DNA from: Phragmites australis | Taxonomy: Eukaryota; Streptophyta; Magnoliopsida; Poales; Poaceae | Direction of reading: 5' to 3' | Length of the DNA stretch: 64,000 bases | Assembly (NCBI RefSeq): GCF_958298935.1 | Contig: NC_084921.1 | Coordinates: forward strand, 8,194,001 to 8,258,000 | Shown here: positions 12,140 to 24,100 of the stretch, piece after piece | Position numbering within the stretch: the first letter of the stretch is position 1 | How the letters are laid out: every line of letters starts with the position of its first letter | Position numbers and translations under genes: made by a program | The notes under the pieces: generated by a model | The model's database searches: none | What the model saw: the letters and a program-made list of their open reading frames with translations, nothing else | What the model was told of the DNA's origin: nothing

Positions 12140-13556
12140 TGAAAGTGCATCTAAGCCCCCTAAGTGGATTTTGGATAATTGATGTCAAACGAATAAGGGA
12201 CTAACTAGTTTAATGAGGTTATGAATAGGTATTAGTCCCATTGATGATGTTAAAAGATGTTGGCAACCCTCAAGAAGAAAAGAGAAGTGGCATGTGGTTA
12301 CTCATTAGATTTAAATTGATTTATTTTCAAATTTGAGTATAGGTATGTCGTACTATCAAGAAGGATGCGTATAGATAGTCTTGAAGGTGTCTCAGTGCTC
12401 AAAGTAATTTTTTTAACCTAACGATGAGAGACACAAATCACCCCATAAACACCAGTTTTTTAAAGTTGCTTTGTGTACCCAGAAGTTTCGGGTGCAACTC
12501 GGATGTTCCGGGTTGCCGGAACCTCCGGGTGGAGCTCCGGGCATAGGTGCTCGGTTTGGTGTTTTAAGCCAACCCAGAAGTTTCGGGTTGCCGGAACCTT
12601 TGGATTGGGTTATGGCCGGGGATCCTCGGCTTTCTAGTCCGGACCTAGAAGTTCCAAGTTAGTTCGGAACTTTTGGACTCTGTGTTGTGTTCGAACCCTC
12701 CGGGTTAGCTTTCGAGGGGGGGGGGGTACTCTAGTGTTAAGTCTCGCGCCAATCCAAAAGTTCTGGGTTAGTGCAAAAAGCTGCATAATGGCTAGTTTTG
12801 AGGGGAAGTGTTTAAATTCATTCAATAGCTCTCCCCACTCCTTTAGGGCATCAATTTTTGAAAGGATTTGAGAGTTGGGTGTGAAAGCAAGAGATTGAGT
12901 GCTAGTGAGCCACATTCAAATCTTTGAGCACTTGAGTTCGTCGTCAAGCCGATTGAGCCACATTTGTTACTCTTAGAGGTTCATCCTACTAGACGGCTAA
13001 GCATCACCCGGTGAGCACTCAAGATTGTGGAGTGTCATGTGACGTTTGTGAAGGTCATCCTTGCCTCCGCAAGGGAAGAGAACAATCGAGTAAGCCCAAA
13101 CTCAATATTAGTGGTCACTTGGTGAGGATAAGGGTTAAAAGAGACCTGACTCTTTGTGAGCATCTCAACGGAGACATAGGATCTTTGGATCCGAACTTCA
13201 GGAAACAAATTCATGTCTCATTTGCATTCTTGTGTTCATTCTTGTTCAAGTTGACTTTTAGACGATTTGTCTTATCTACGTGTTTGTAAGCTTGTGGTTG
13301 TAGGTGTTTCATTAAAAGACCTCTACACATCATTTGGAACATGTGGTAACACTCAGAATCATCTAGACTTGCTTAGGTGTTCTTATTTTTCAATTTCGTG
13401 TTCCAGCCGGAATATCCGAGTTGAGCTCAGAACTTCTAGAACCCAGAAGTTCCAGATTGAACCCAGAATATCCGAATTCTGTTAATCCACTACGATTTTT
13501 TCTAATTTATAGGAATGCCTATTCACCCCTCCTCTAGGTGACATCTCGTACATTCA
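12140..13556 (+). repeat. 3' LTR of nested Copia element
   Basis: It starts TGAAAGTGCATCTAAG and ends ACATTCA, followed by the second ATCCC target copy. Compared with the 5' LTR it has a small deletion near 12,800 and a G-run at 12,717-12,726. It also has an extra ccagaagttccagattgaa block near 13,440 and scattered substitutions. Confidence 0.9.
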
Positions 13557-13561
13557 ATCCC

Positions 13562-14589
13562 CCTTTGTCAACATTCTATCCTACATAGTTCTTGCAACTT
13601 GCTTTGGTCTCAAAATTCTCCCCCTTTATCAACAATCTTAAAAAGGCTACAAACACATGTTCAACTCAAGGGAAACATTAGAGCATTTGGGAGAGAGCTT
13701 CATAAAACATGATCCGTGTGAATGATATAACTTACGAAGAATTATGAGGAATTGATACCAATTGAAATAATATATCAATTGTAAGGATATGAGACATTGA
13801 TATTAATTGAAAAAGACAAATAAGGATCATAATTTATGAAAATAACATGATACAATCTATGCTCTCCCTATATATGTGTACACATATAATAAGAACCACT
13901 TATGAATACCACTTGTATGAATGTAGCAATACATGCACAACTAGGCAATAAGAAGATGTATGAAGTTTAAGTCATATCATGCATGAATGTAGCTTAAATG
14001 TAGAAATGAACTGATAATGATACCAATTGAAGCTTTTAAGCATTGCATACCTCCGGGGACTTATTGATTACTTCATGAGACTATAAAAGATGTTACTGGA
14101 AACACATGTTAGTCTCAAAATCACAACTCATAGAATATGCTCTCCCTCAATATGTGCATATAAGTGTTGAATACTTGTGAGAAATATGCACTTGTTATTG
14201 ATAACAATGGAGAGGGTAACCTATATATTGGTTCATAGCATATAAAGAATATCAATAGTAAAACTAGTACCATGTAAAAAACCTACAGCTAATAAACCAT
14301 GTAAGTTTCTCATAAGAAAAAAAGAAACACAAACAACCTACCATATAAAAAGAACCTACATTAGGTATTGCAATAAATTGAATTTAGAGCATGCAATCCT
14401 AGACAAGGAAAAGTTACAAATTGAAAGGATTTTGCATTTATTACCTTTCACCTTTGGATAGGGATTTGGGTATATGATGATCATAATTTTCATCAATACA
14501 TCCAATCTTCTACACTTGGCTTCTTTGCTTGAACTTTCACTTCGTCTTGTGAGCCATGTCTCCAAATCCTCGAGCTGTGTGGACTTCTA
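13562..14589 (-). other. Outer-element internal DNA, non-coding
   Basis: This AT-rich DNA belongs to the minus-strand outer element. Several ctccccct-type tracts (for example near 13,618 and 14,150) are, on the minus strand, repeated polypurine tracts, as seen upstream of Sirevirus 3' LTRs. No RT, integrase or RNase H motif was found in any frame. Confidence 0.5.
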
Positions 14590-14842
14590 GTCTTCTTTGG
14601 AACCCAAACTAATTGGAGTTCCTTCATGTTCGTGATGACTTTCTTGGACACCCAAATGGGTTGATTCCACCCTGGTCCTTTCTCTCAATCATGTGTGCAA
14701 CCACTTTGTCATTATTCTTCTTCTTGAGCTTATAGTGGTTGCTCTTAATTTTGGTCTTGTAGTTGGGCTTGTTGCAAATGTTGAAGGTTTTGTTGAAGTG
14801 GTTCTTCATCTTATTATGCTCGCGAACGATGAAACATTTCAC
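14590..14842 (-). pseudogene. gag: Gag/protease-junction remnant of outer Sirevirus-like element
   Basis: On the minus strand one frame (14,842 down) reads a basic Gag C-terminal segment with AHMIERKDQGG. A shifted frame reads NQPIWVSKKVITNMKELQLV followed by WVPKKT. Paired WVPK-type motifs just upstream of protease are a recognisable feature of grass Sirevirus polyproteins. The protein is frameshifted and ends in stops soon after. Upstream gag is missing because the gypsy element and a deletion begin at about 14,880. Confidence 0.6.
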
Positions 14843-15060
14843 CGCTCGATTTCTACCGAGGACCTAACCACTTGCTAAGCATCACGAATAACATTTTATG
14901 TTAGACAACATCACATTAAACCTAGGCTATAAAGATATGAATCAACAATTATCCAAGATAGGAGAATTAGTGCATCAACATAGGTTCTACCCATCACAAC
15001 TCGACATCGACTCGAACTCATGCATAACATACATAAAGCATATTTATCACATCATATCAT

Positions 15061-16657
15061 ACAAGATCCAAACTATTGGGAGAAATATGCTTAGATGCTT
15101 GCCTTGCTGCTCAGGTGTTTACCTTATGCTACCCGCATAACACTCGCAAAACTCCGGCAGACTAGTGTCACCTTCAACCACGGTCGCGACACGCTGTGGT
15201 TCATCATTCACTAAAGAAAAACGGGTGCAATTATGAGCATGAATGAAATGCACAATGTATGCTACAATATGCATAACAAAAAACTAAAGGTGTAAGACAT
15301 ACGGAGGAATAACGAAACTTGCGATCTAAACAACGCCGGAAAAGCAACAATAGGCTGAAGACAAAGGGTTGAACTCAGAGTATCCGGGTTCCAGAACCTC
15401 CGGGTAAACCTCCGGGTGCGGGCTCTTGGTTAGACATTTTTGAAATAACCCAGAACCTCCAGGTGAGTCCGGATACTCCAAGTTGGGACAGACACTCTAG
15501 GCGAGACTTTGAGTGGAGCTCTTGGCTATTTACCCGGACCCTTCGGGTCGAGTCCGTATACTCCGAATTGGGCCGAACACTCTGGGTTGATCTAGACTAT
15601 CCGGGTTCTGGCCGAGTTGAGTTCTAAAATGTTTTCCCCGGCCAATTCAACTCGCATGCTAAATCTATTTCACAAAAATATGGATATACACTATACAAAG
15701 GGTTCTAGACTTGAATTGCACCCTAAATCACCATAGTTCCCAAGGACAATTCAATAGGGTTTCTTCAGGTTTACCCAGAGTATCCGGGTCAATCCGGATT
15801 ATCCGGGTTGTGCAGAGAGACTACTTCAAGGGGAAAATCTTAGCCGATTTGATTTGCGAGCTTCTCTAAACCAAAGGGAAACATGTTTGAGAGAAGTTTA
15901 TAGAGTATAGAACTCACTCACCAACCTAGCAACACGATTCATAACTTAAAACTCACCAAAATCCTCATTTTAGCTCCAAAGCTCAAGAACTCAAGAACTT
16001 TACAACCGAAGCTTCAAACTCGGGATTCATCCAACCAAAACTTGCATCTATGGCACGGGGGCCTTAGAGACTCACCCAAAATGCTTTACCGAGCTTGGAT
16101 ACCATCGGTTGAAGGAGGAAAAGCTCTAAAAGAGTAAGAACGCCGATGCTCCTTGTGCTTCAGCCAAGGACACGAAAAGACATCAAAACCGGCTCGAATC
16201 CTTCGGGAAAACGAAAATGAGTTGGATGGATGGGTAGCTCATGAGCTCGTGATTGCGTGAGTACCACATGCAGACCTCCATTCCTTCTCTTGAGGTGGGA
16301 TTTTGGAGGAGAAGGGGAGAGGGAGCTTGAGAGGGAGAGAGAGAGAGCTCCTTGCTTGGTCGGTTGAGGAGAGAGGGAGAACGTGAGTGGAGTGAGGGAG
16401 CTGAGGAAGTGGTTGGGGTACTGCCCATAGAGAGGGAGAGATGGGTAGTGGGGCCATATGTGGGGCCCACATGTTAGAGAAAAGGGTCAATTTTAATTGC
16501 TAATTCCATTCTTTTCTCTCCCGAAATTCTTTCTCTCACCTAATTGACTTTGAACTAATTGCTCTAGTGTTCCAAAATAAATTGCCTCAAAACTAATCAT
16601 GACACTAAAGATGCATAATTAGACTTAATCATGCGATTATGAACTTGGGATGTGACA
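15061..16657 (-). repeat. 3' LTR of gypsy element (partial)
   Basis: The minus strand starts TGTCACATCCCAAGTTC at 16,657 after the polypurine tract and aligns with 22,540-24,100. The segment 14,880-15,060 has no match in the 5' LTR, so this copy is truncated or replaced there. Bases 15,370-15,800 contain an array of ccgggttccggaacctccgg-like palindromes. The GA-rich block 16,310-16,400 is shared with 23,770-23,830. Confidence 0.8.
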
Positions 16658-16680
16658 AACCTCCCCCCCCCCCCTAAAAG
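16658..16680 (-). other. Polypurine tract of gypsy element
   Basis: The plus strand has a run of twelve C flanked by aacct and taaaa. On the minus strand this is a G-rich purine tract directly before TGTCACATCCC of the 3' LTR. Confidence 0.8.
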
Positions 16681-16799
16681 AATCTCATTCTAAGATTCGG
16701 TACGAGTCCGAGAGAGTACAGTGAATCTAGGAACCATGTTGTGAGAAAAACCACATTGTGAGCATGTTGATAGAAATTGAAATGACTGCAACACTCACA

Positions 16800-16990
16800 G
16801 GTCGGCGAAGAACTCAGGATAATTGGCACGAAGCCGATCTTCATGTTTCCACGTCCCTTCATCTTCGGAGTGATTACTCCATTGAACCTTGAGGAACTTG
16901 ATAGACTTGTGTCGCGTGTTCCGTTCGACTTCATCAAGAATGCGAATTGGATGCTCGCAATAAGAAAGATCCAGTTGCTATTCTTGGGTT
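16800..16990 (-). pseudogene. pol: Gypsy integrase-tail chromodomain remnant
   Basis: The minus strand reads HPIRILDEVERNTRHKSIKF, then LKVQWSNHSEDEGTWKHEDRL and YPEFF, the chromodomain pattern at the end of chromovirus integrases (aromatic VQW and the TWE-like TWK box). Upstream, at about 17,000-17,160, YVGPFRIIGRCGEVAYQLEL and VFHVSQLKKC mark the integrase C-terminal GPF/Y module. The domain normally steers integration to marked heterochromatin. Confidence 0.75.
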
Positions 16991-17262
16991 GTGATCTCAA
17001 TGACTTCGGTTAGGACTCAAAGGCATTTCTTCAATTGCGAGACGTGGAAGACATCGTGTACAGCGGAGAGGGATGGAGGTAACTCCAGCTGATAAGCTAC
17101 CTCACCACACCGGCCAATAATCCGAAAAGGGCCAACATAACAGGGCGCTAACTTTCCCTTCATCTGAAAATGTTGCGTTCCTCTAAGAGGAGAGACCTTA
17201 AGATAGATAAAATATCCAATTTTGAACTCCAGCTCACGCCGACAACGATTGACATAGCTTTT

Positions 17263-17842
17263 CTAACGAGACTGAGCTATGAGGAGATGTCGGTGAATAG
17301 TTAGGACACGCTCTTCAGCCTCTTTGACCAAATATGGGCCTAGAAAAACTCTTTCACCGGACTTGGACCAATTCAACGGTGTTCGACTTCTTCTGGTGTA
17401 TAGATCTTCAAATTGTGACATCTTAATGCTTGACTGATAACTGTTGTTGTAGGAGAATTCTACAAATGGTAAGCAGATCCCCCACCTTTTTTCCATATGT
17501 GAGAACACAAGCTTGCAGCCTGTCTTCGAGGATTTGATTTACTCTCTTAGTTTGACCGTCAGTTTGAGGGTAGTATGCGGTGCTATGGAAGAGCTCAGTT
17601 CCCATGGCTTCATGAAGGCTCATCCAAAAATGAGAAGTGAATTGAGTGCCTTGATCGGAAACGATCTTCTTCGGAATTCCATGAAGGCAAACAGTCCGAG
17701 TGAGATACAACTCCACATATTGCTTGATTGAGTATGTGGTCTTAACGGGTAAGAAATGAGATGACTTGATCAACCGGTCCACAATGACCCAAATTGAGTC
17801 ATTTCGGTGGGATGTTTTAGGAAATCCGGTAATGAAGTCCAT
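17263..17842 (-). pseudogene. pol: Gypsy integrase core, frameshifted
   Basis: This is the integrase catalytic core on the minus strand. MDFITGFPK and the first Asp in IVDRL come first, then the second Asp in VSDQGTQF with HSTAYYPQTDGQT after it, and the Glu in NQILED. The frame breaks near 17,430 and continues in another frame with FVEFSYNNSYQSSI and the SGERVFLGP segment. All three catalytic acids are readable, but the frame is broken. Confidence 0.8.
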
Positions 17843-18429
17843 ACCGATCTCCTCCTACTTCCAGGAGGGAATGGGTAAAGGCTGGAGCGTACTGGTCGGC
17901 TTAACGTGCTCAGCCTTCACCGTTTGGCGGACATCACACTCGGCAACATATTAAGCTATTTCTTGCTTCATGCTGGTCCACCAGAATCTGGACCTGAGGT
18001 CCCGGTACATTCTAGTACTCCTAGGATGGATGGACAATAGCAAATCATGAGCTTCATCTAGAATCTTCTTCCTTAACTCTGTAATTTTGGAGATCACTAG
18101 CCTTTTCTCAAACCACAAGACACCTTCATCGCCCAGGGCAAAACATTTGGATTCCTCTCCTTGACCTTGTCACGGATCTTCTCCATGCCCTTATCTGTCT
18201 TCTAAGTGTCATTAATTTGGTCCAAGAGGGAGGCTTTGATCTCTAAGCTGGCAAGAAATCCCTCTAAAACCATCTCAAGTTCAAACCTCCTAAAATCATC
18301 ACAAAGCATGGTGACTCTAAGCTAGAGCGAGAGACAATTGCATTGAGCCATTCGACTCAGTGCATCGGCAACAACGTTCGCCATAATGGGATGATAATGG
18401 ACTTCCAGTTCATAATCTTTGATCAGCTT

Positions 18430-19514
18430 GAGTCATCTTCATTGTCTCATGTTCAGATCATCCTGAGTGAAAATGTATTTGAGGCTCTTGTGATCCATCT
18501 AAATATGGCAAGGGTTACCCACTAGGTACTGATGTCAAATCTTCAGAGCGTGCACAACTGCTGCAAGCTCTAGATCATGAGTGGAATAATTTTCCTCATG
18601 TGGCTTCAATTAGCGTGAAGCGTAGGTGACCACGTGTCCTTCTTCCATGAGAACACAATGGAGTTCAAAGCGAGAGGTATCACAATAGACATCGAAGCTC
18701 TTCTGAACATTCGATTGTGCTAGAACTGACGATGTGGTGAGACGAGACTTCAAAGTCTGAAAAGCCACTTTACACTCCTTGGACCATTTGAACTTGACAG
18801 TCTTCTTCAATAATTTGGTCATGGGCTTAGCAATCTTGGAGAAATTCTCGATGAACTAACGGTAATAACTCACGAGTCTAAAAAAAATCTGAATGTCAGT
18901 GACACTTCTGGGCTGCACCCAACTGAGCACATCCTGCACCTTGCTCGGATCAACTGCAACCCCATTTTCTGATAAGACATGACATAGAAAGGCGACCTCT
19001 TTAAGCTAGATCTCACATTTGCTGAACTTGGTGTAGAGTTGGTGATCTCGAAGGCGGTAGAAACAACACGGAGATACTCAGAATGTTCTTCTTCAGTCTT
19101 GGAGTTGATGAGAATATCATCGATGAACACCACGACAAACTTATCGAGTTCCTCCATGAAGACTATGTTCATCAAATACATGAAGAATGCCAGTGCATTT
19201 GTCAAGCCGAAACATATGACAGTAAACTCATAAAGCCCATAACGGGTAGAGAAAGCCGTCTTTGAAATATCCTCCGGTCGGATCTTGATTTAGTGGTAAC
19301 CTAGCCTCAAGTCAATCTTAGAGAAAACCCGAGCACTAGTCAATTGCTCGAACAAGATATCAATCTGAGGGAGTGGGTACTTGTTCTTGATTGTGACGGC
19401 ATTCAACGGATGGTAATCAACACACATCCGTAGAGTACCATCCTTCTTCTTAACAAAGAGTGCTAGATATCCCCAAGGTGAGGAGCTTGGACGAATGAAA
19501 ACCTTCGCAAGCAA
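18430..19514 (-). pseudogene. pol: Gypsy reverse transcriptase and RNase H, with stops
   Basis: The RT begins [20 protein letters not shown], runs through [21 protein letters not shown] and reaches [15 protein letters not shown] follows where Gln normally stands (HQIKI). The frame continues through [15 protein letters not shown] and the catalytic FIDDIL box in place of YxDD. After further frameshifts, FKWSKECKVAFQTLKSRLT leads into RNase H (FDVYCDTSRF, VVTYASR, then ENYSTHDLELAAVV), which has several stops. It is clearly inactive. Confidence 0.8.
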
Positions 19515-19633
19515 TTCCTAAATTTGCTTCTTCAATTCCGCTAACTCATTCAGCGCTATCCGATAGGACCTGAAATCGAGGCCATATCGGGTAATAGCTC
19601 AATGGAGAACTCCACAGTTCAATTGGGCAGCAT

Positions 19634-20323
19634 TCATGGAAATTCTTCTGGGAAGACATCAGAAAATTTACAGATGACTGGAATATCCAGGAGATCCATG
19701 GTTGTGACCGCTTTAAGAGCACACAAGTGTAGGCCACCCTCTCCAAGGCGAAGAGAAACTCGATCGCCCTTGGGACCTTTGAGAGAAACGACTCTCTTGG
19801 CACAGTCAAGCCAAGCACCATATTTGGTTAGCCAATTCATCCCTAATATAACATCTATGCCTCTAGTGTCAAGGAGAATCAGGTTTGCAGGAAACTGAAC
19901 ACCCTCAATAAGAACTTTGGCCTTCAGAACAACTCGGTCGGTCCTTAACTTCATTCCAGGTCCATCAATGATATAGGCAGAAGGTAGGGTCTCGGCAGCC
20001 AACTTATGACTCAAAACATAACTATCCCTGATGAAACAATGAGATGCCCCTGAATCGAAAAGAACAACTGTGATGTGGGAATTCACAAATAGCGTACCAG
20101 CGAGCACGTTGTTGTCCTCTCGAGCATCCTCAGCGGTGGCGTGACGCACTTGGGCACGCTTGGAGACTTGTGTAGCCCAGGAGGACTGTGGAGTGGGTTG
20201 AGTGGGTGGCGGCTTTGGAACAGTCACCATGGCTCCTAGCTTCGGGTAAGGGCAGTCATGGGCGAAGTGCCCGACACGCCCACAGTTATAACACGGGCCG
20301 TCGGGGCCACCCATCACACTCAC
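19634..20323 (-). pseudogene. gag-pol: Gypsy nucleocapsid zinc knuckle and protease
   Basis: This 229-codon open frame is the best preserved piece of the element. CYNCGRVGHFAHDC is a complete CX2CX4HX4C zinc knuckle near residue 11. The aspartic protease follows, with VLFDSGASHCFI at about residue 87 and VILGMNWLTKYGAWLDC at about 160. The end, KFSDVFPEEFP, leads into RT, but the frame is lost before 19,546. In life this part would bind genomic RNA and cleave the polyprotein. Confidence 0.82.
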
Positions 20324-20353
20324 TTGAGAACCAGCGGGTCTTAGAGGCTGTCC

Positions 20354-21136
20354 TTAAGAAGTGGAGAAAGATGGGCGACACACAATCCACATTGGCCGCG
20401 GAGCAGTCGAGGTCGACATGTGAGATAGAGGAGGCTGACTCTCCATCCGCGTGCATTGAGAACCCTCGCCCATGGAGGACGACGGGACCCTCTTGCGCTT
20501 CTTCTCCTCCTGGTGGTTCTTCAACTCGAACTCCTCTGTAAGAGAGGTGCTCACTAGCTTATTGAAGTTGGTGAACTCATGCGCCGATAGCCAGTCTTGC
20601 ATCTTGGAGTTAAGGCCGTTCACAAAGTGGTATTGCTTCCGCTCATCGATGTTGATCTCATCCTGAGCATACTGTACAAGGTGATTGAACACATACACAT
20701 ATTCCATCACCGATCTGCCTCCTTGCTTGAGGCCCATAAACTCCCGTCTCTTGATCTCCATAAGGCCCTTAGGAATATGAAAATCACGGAATGCCTGGCA
20801 GAACTCCACCCAAGACACCCGGTGATTAGCGGGGTGCATGGCTAGAAAGTTGGACCATCACGTGCCCATTGCACCCTAAAGCTGATGGGTGGTGAAGAGC
20901 ATCTTCTCGTGGTCCTCGCACCTGATCCAGTGGTCGGCATCCAGAGGATCATTAGCCCGCATGAAGGTGGGCGGCTGAGTTCGGAAGAAATCCGCGAAGT
21001 CATCTCGGCGCCCGGCCCCACCTCCTCCATGAGGGGCCGTGTTGCACATGAGGGCCTTGAGGAGAGCAGTTTGAGCTTGTTGGTTTTGCTCTATCTGCAT
21101 CAGCACATTTGCCATGCTCGGCGGTGGGGGCGGCAC
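20354..21136 (-). pseudogene. gag: Gypsy Gag, retrotransposon capsid domain
   Basis: The minus strand starts MPPPPPSMANVLMQIEQNQQ, runs to PPTFMRANDPLDADHWIR, and after a stop continues VSWVEFCQAFRDFHIPKGLM, FMGLKQGGRSVMEYVYVF and YHFVNGL. These are the standard motifs of the gypsy capsid domain. At least two stops lie near 20,850-20,880 and one near 20,353. It is the capsid-forming protein of the element, now inactive. Confidence 0.8.
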
Positions 21137-21948
21137 GGGGTTATTCTAATTGGAACCCTCGGGTCGATCTTCGAGATTTTGATGGGCCCTCATCCTATTA
21201 TGGCAATAAGGTAAAAGAGAGGCGAAAAAGTCAAATTCTGACATTGATCAATGCTATGTTTTCTATGTCGGATTCAAACAAGTGATGCACACTAATACAT
21301 CATATATTAAGGAAAATGCATGTTCAAATGTATGGTGCGAAATGAACAATAGAACATGAAAGTATGCTCGATTCTTATCTTCATGTTTCTTTCTCGAATG
21401 CATCTCTCCCGAAACAATCATTATAAACGCATACATCACATTTCACACGAAGAGAATAAGTATTCGCGCGAATGGTGCTTGTGCAACTCTCCACACAAGC
21501 GATGTTTCATACATGGTTGCCCACGTATTCATTCCCATACATTCGCCTTACAGGACACCTCATGTAAACACCACATGAGTAGACAACCATATCTATCATG
21601 GTATGATGGATGCTCATACGTTATGGCTAACGTATTCACTTTCTGTACCATCGCCGCACGAAATACACCGGGCCCCTACCTCGCACCGGTTGAGCCCTCG
21701 ATATTTGCTACTATCGGGATACATCAATGCAACATAATCAATAAATGCATACAATGAGAAAATCACACAATGCATAAACAAACAATTCAAGTGTATCACT
21801 CAAGCATACGTTACACTTAGGAGCATAGTATAGCAAGTTCATCCATATTAATTATGAGAGGCATAAAGGAAACTTTGGTGGGTTGCTTAGTGGGTTTGAC
21901 ACACTTACTAAACAATGCTCTAACCATTTTTAGGCTACTTCATTAAAC

Positions 21949-21963
21949 CAAACTCTGATACCA
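21949..21963 (-). other. Primer-binding site of gypsy element
   Basis: The minus strand reads TGGTATCAGAGTTTG three bases after the 5' LTR end. TGGTATCAGAG pairs with initiator tRNA-Met, the usual chromovirus primer. Confidence 0.82.
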
Positions 21964-21966
21964 CAC

Positions 21967-24100
21967 TGTGAGGAACCGTCCAAACAGTATTCTAATTAAT
22001 CATTAAGTTGATCATTTCTTAATCATGACTTCATCAATTAATCACAATACTACTCCGGAAGTCCCGGCATGTGTTTTGTGCTCACGATCGGAACACATGC
22101 CTTTCCAACATGGAACATCATAACAAAGCTTAAGAAAGAGAGTGTAATTAACATTATATTACAAGTTCTTAAGAATGCACCAAGTTAATACAGTTTACAG
22201 AAAAAGAGCTAAGAAGAGACTACAACTTGCTTAACTCCTAATAAACAAAAGAAACTACGCAGCAGAAACAAAAGCTGAAGACAATAAAAGATGGGTGAAG
22301 CCATATGCCCTTAGACTTCACCCCGAACGCGCGGTGCAAAACCTATAGAGCACATGAGTATGAAAGTACTCATAAGACTTAATCCATAATGAGCACTTAT
22401 AAATAGCCCAACTCCAAGGATTATGCATTGGGATGTTAACAAGAATACAGCCACATGGTTAAGTAAATTCATATGCAAAAGAAAATTTGACATAAACATG
22501 TGTGAGCATCTATACTTGACAAAAGTAACAAACTAGCCCATAAAAGATCCAAAGTATTAGGAGAAATATGATTAGATGCTTGCCTTGCTTCTCAGGTGTT
22601 TGCCTTATGATACTCGCGCAACACTCGCAAAACTCCACTAGACCGGCGTCGCCTTCAATCATGACGCGACATGCTTCGATTCTTCGTTCACTAAAGAAGA
22701 ACAAGTGCAATGATGAGCATGAATGAAATACACAATGTATGCTACAATATGCATAACAACAAGCTAAAGGTGTAAGACATACGGAGGAATAACGAAACTT
22801 GCGATCTAAACAACGCTGAAAAAGCAACAGGAGGCCGGAGACGCTAGGTTAAACTCAGAGTATCCAGGTTCCGGAACCTCCGGGTGAGGGCTCTCGGTTA
22901 GCCATTTTTGAAATAACCCGGAGCCTCCGGGTGAGTTCGGATACTCCGGGTTGGGCTCAACACTCTGGGCGAGGCTTCGAGTGGGGCTCTTGAATATTTA
23001 CCCAGACCGTCCAGGTTGAGTCCGGATACTTCGGATTGGACCAGACACTCCGGGTTGATCTGGACTATTTGGGTTCTAGCTGAGTTGAGTTCTAAAGTGT
23101 TTTCCCCGGCCGATTCAACTCGCATGCTAAAACTATTCCACTAAAACATGGATATACACTATACAAAGGGTTCTAGACTTAAATTGCACTGTAAGTTGCT
23201 ATAGTTCTTGAGGACAATTCAATAGGATTTCTCCAGGTTTACCCAGAGTATCCGGGTCAATCCGGATTATCTAGGTTGTCTAGAGAGGCTGCTTCAATGG
23301 GGAAATCTCGGCCGATTTGATTTACGAGCTTCTCCAAACCAAAGGGAAACATGTTTGAGAGAGTTTATAGAGTCTAGAATTCACTCACCAACCTAGAAAC
23401 ACAATTTCTAACTCAAAACTCACCCAAATCCTCCTTTTAGCTCCAAAGCTCAAGAACTCAAGAACTTTGCAATCGAAGCTTCATACTCGGGATTCATCTA
23501 ACCAAAACGTGCATATATGTCATATGAGCCTAGGGGACTCACTCAAGATGCTTTGCCGAGCATGGGGACCATCGGTTTAAGGAGGAAAACTCGGAAACAG
23601 AAATAATGCCGGTGCTCCTTGTGCTTCAACCAAGACCACCAAAGGACATCAAAGCCGACTCGAATCTTTCGGGAAAACAAAAGTGAATTGGATGGATGGG
23701 TAGCTCATGAGCTTGTGATCGCGTGAGTACCATATGCATATCTCAGTTCCTTCTCTTGAGGTGAGATTTTGGGGGAGAAGGGGAGAGGGAGCTTGAGAGG
23801 GAGGGAGGGAGGGAGGGAGAGAGCACATGAGTAGAATGAGGGAGCTAAGGGAGTGGTTGGGTTGCTGCCCATAGAGAGGGAGAGATGGGTGGTGGGGCCA
23901 CATGTGGGACCCATGTGTTAGAGAAAATGGTATATTTTAACTGTGAATTCCATTCTTTTCTCTTCCAAAATTATTTCTCTCGTCCGATTGACTTTAAATG
24001 AATTGCACTAGTGTTCCAAATAATTTGCCTCAAAACTAATCATGATGCTAAAGATGCATAATTAGACTTAATCATGCGATTATGAATTTGGGACGTGACA
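21967..24100 (-). repeat. 5' LTR of gypsy element
   Basis: The LTR is 2134 bp, from TGTCACGTCCCAAATTC (minus, 24,100) to GGTTCCTCACA (21,967). It contains palindromic ccggaacctccgggt-type motifs at 22,850-23,270 and a (gggagggagg) purine block near 23,800. Its first 1.56 kb match the 3' LTR; the last 0.57 kb have no counterpart there. Confidence 0.82.

Larger units (their letters stand above)
3472..13556 (+). mobile_element. Nested Copia (Sirevirus-like) element, RT deleted
   Basis: The element is 10.1 kb and bounded by a perfect 5-bp target duplication ATCCC (3467-3471 and 13,557-13,561). It has LTRs of 1466 and 1417 bp, a primer-binding site matching the 3' end of initiator tRNA-Met, and a polypurine tract at 12,126-12,139. 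The internal order is gag, protease, integrase, a short RNase H tail, then an extra ORF between pol and the 3' LTR. Reverse transcriptase is missing. The frames carry many stops, and the two LTRs differ by many substitutions and small indels, so the insertion is old but younger than the outer element it interrupts. Confidence 0.9.
14880..24100 (-). mobile_element. Ty3/gypsy chromovirus (Tekay/Del-like), decayed
   Basis: This is a minus-strand LTR retrotransposon. Its 5' LTR (21,967-24,100) is intact from TGTCACGTCCC to CTCACA and is followed by a tRNA-Met primer site. gag, protease, RT, RNase H, integrase and chromodomain follow in the order expected for Ty3/gypsy. A C-rich (minus: G-rich) polypurine tract and the 3' LTR (start at 16,657) close the element. 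The 3' LTR matches the 5' LTR only down to about 15,061; its far end is not recognisable and no flanking duplication of the 5' side (caaat, 24,101-24,105) was found. The low-coordinate end is therefore approximate. Confidence 0.82.

Noticed and set aside
14693..14878. Hydrophobic plus-strand frame resembling a membrane peptide
   Set aside because: It is the antisense of the Lys-rich gag remnant; Lys codons read in reverse give Phe and Leu.
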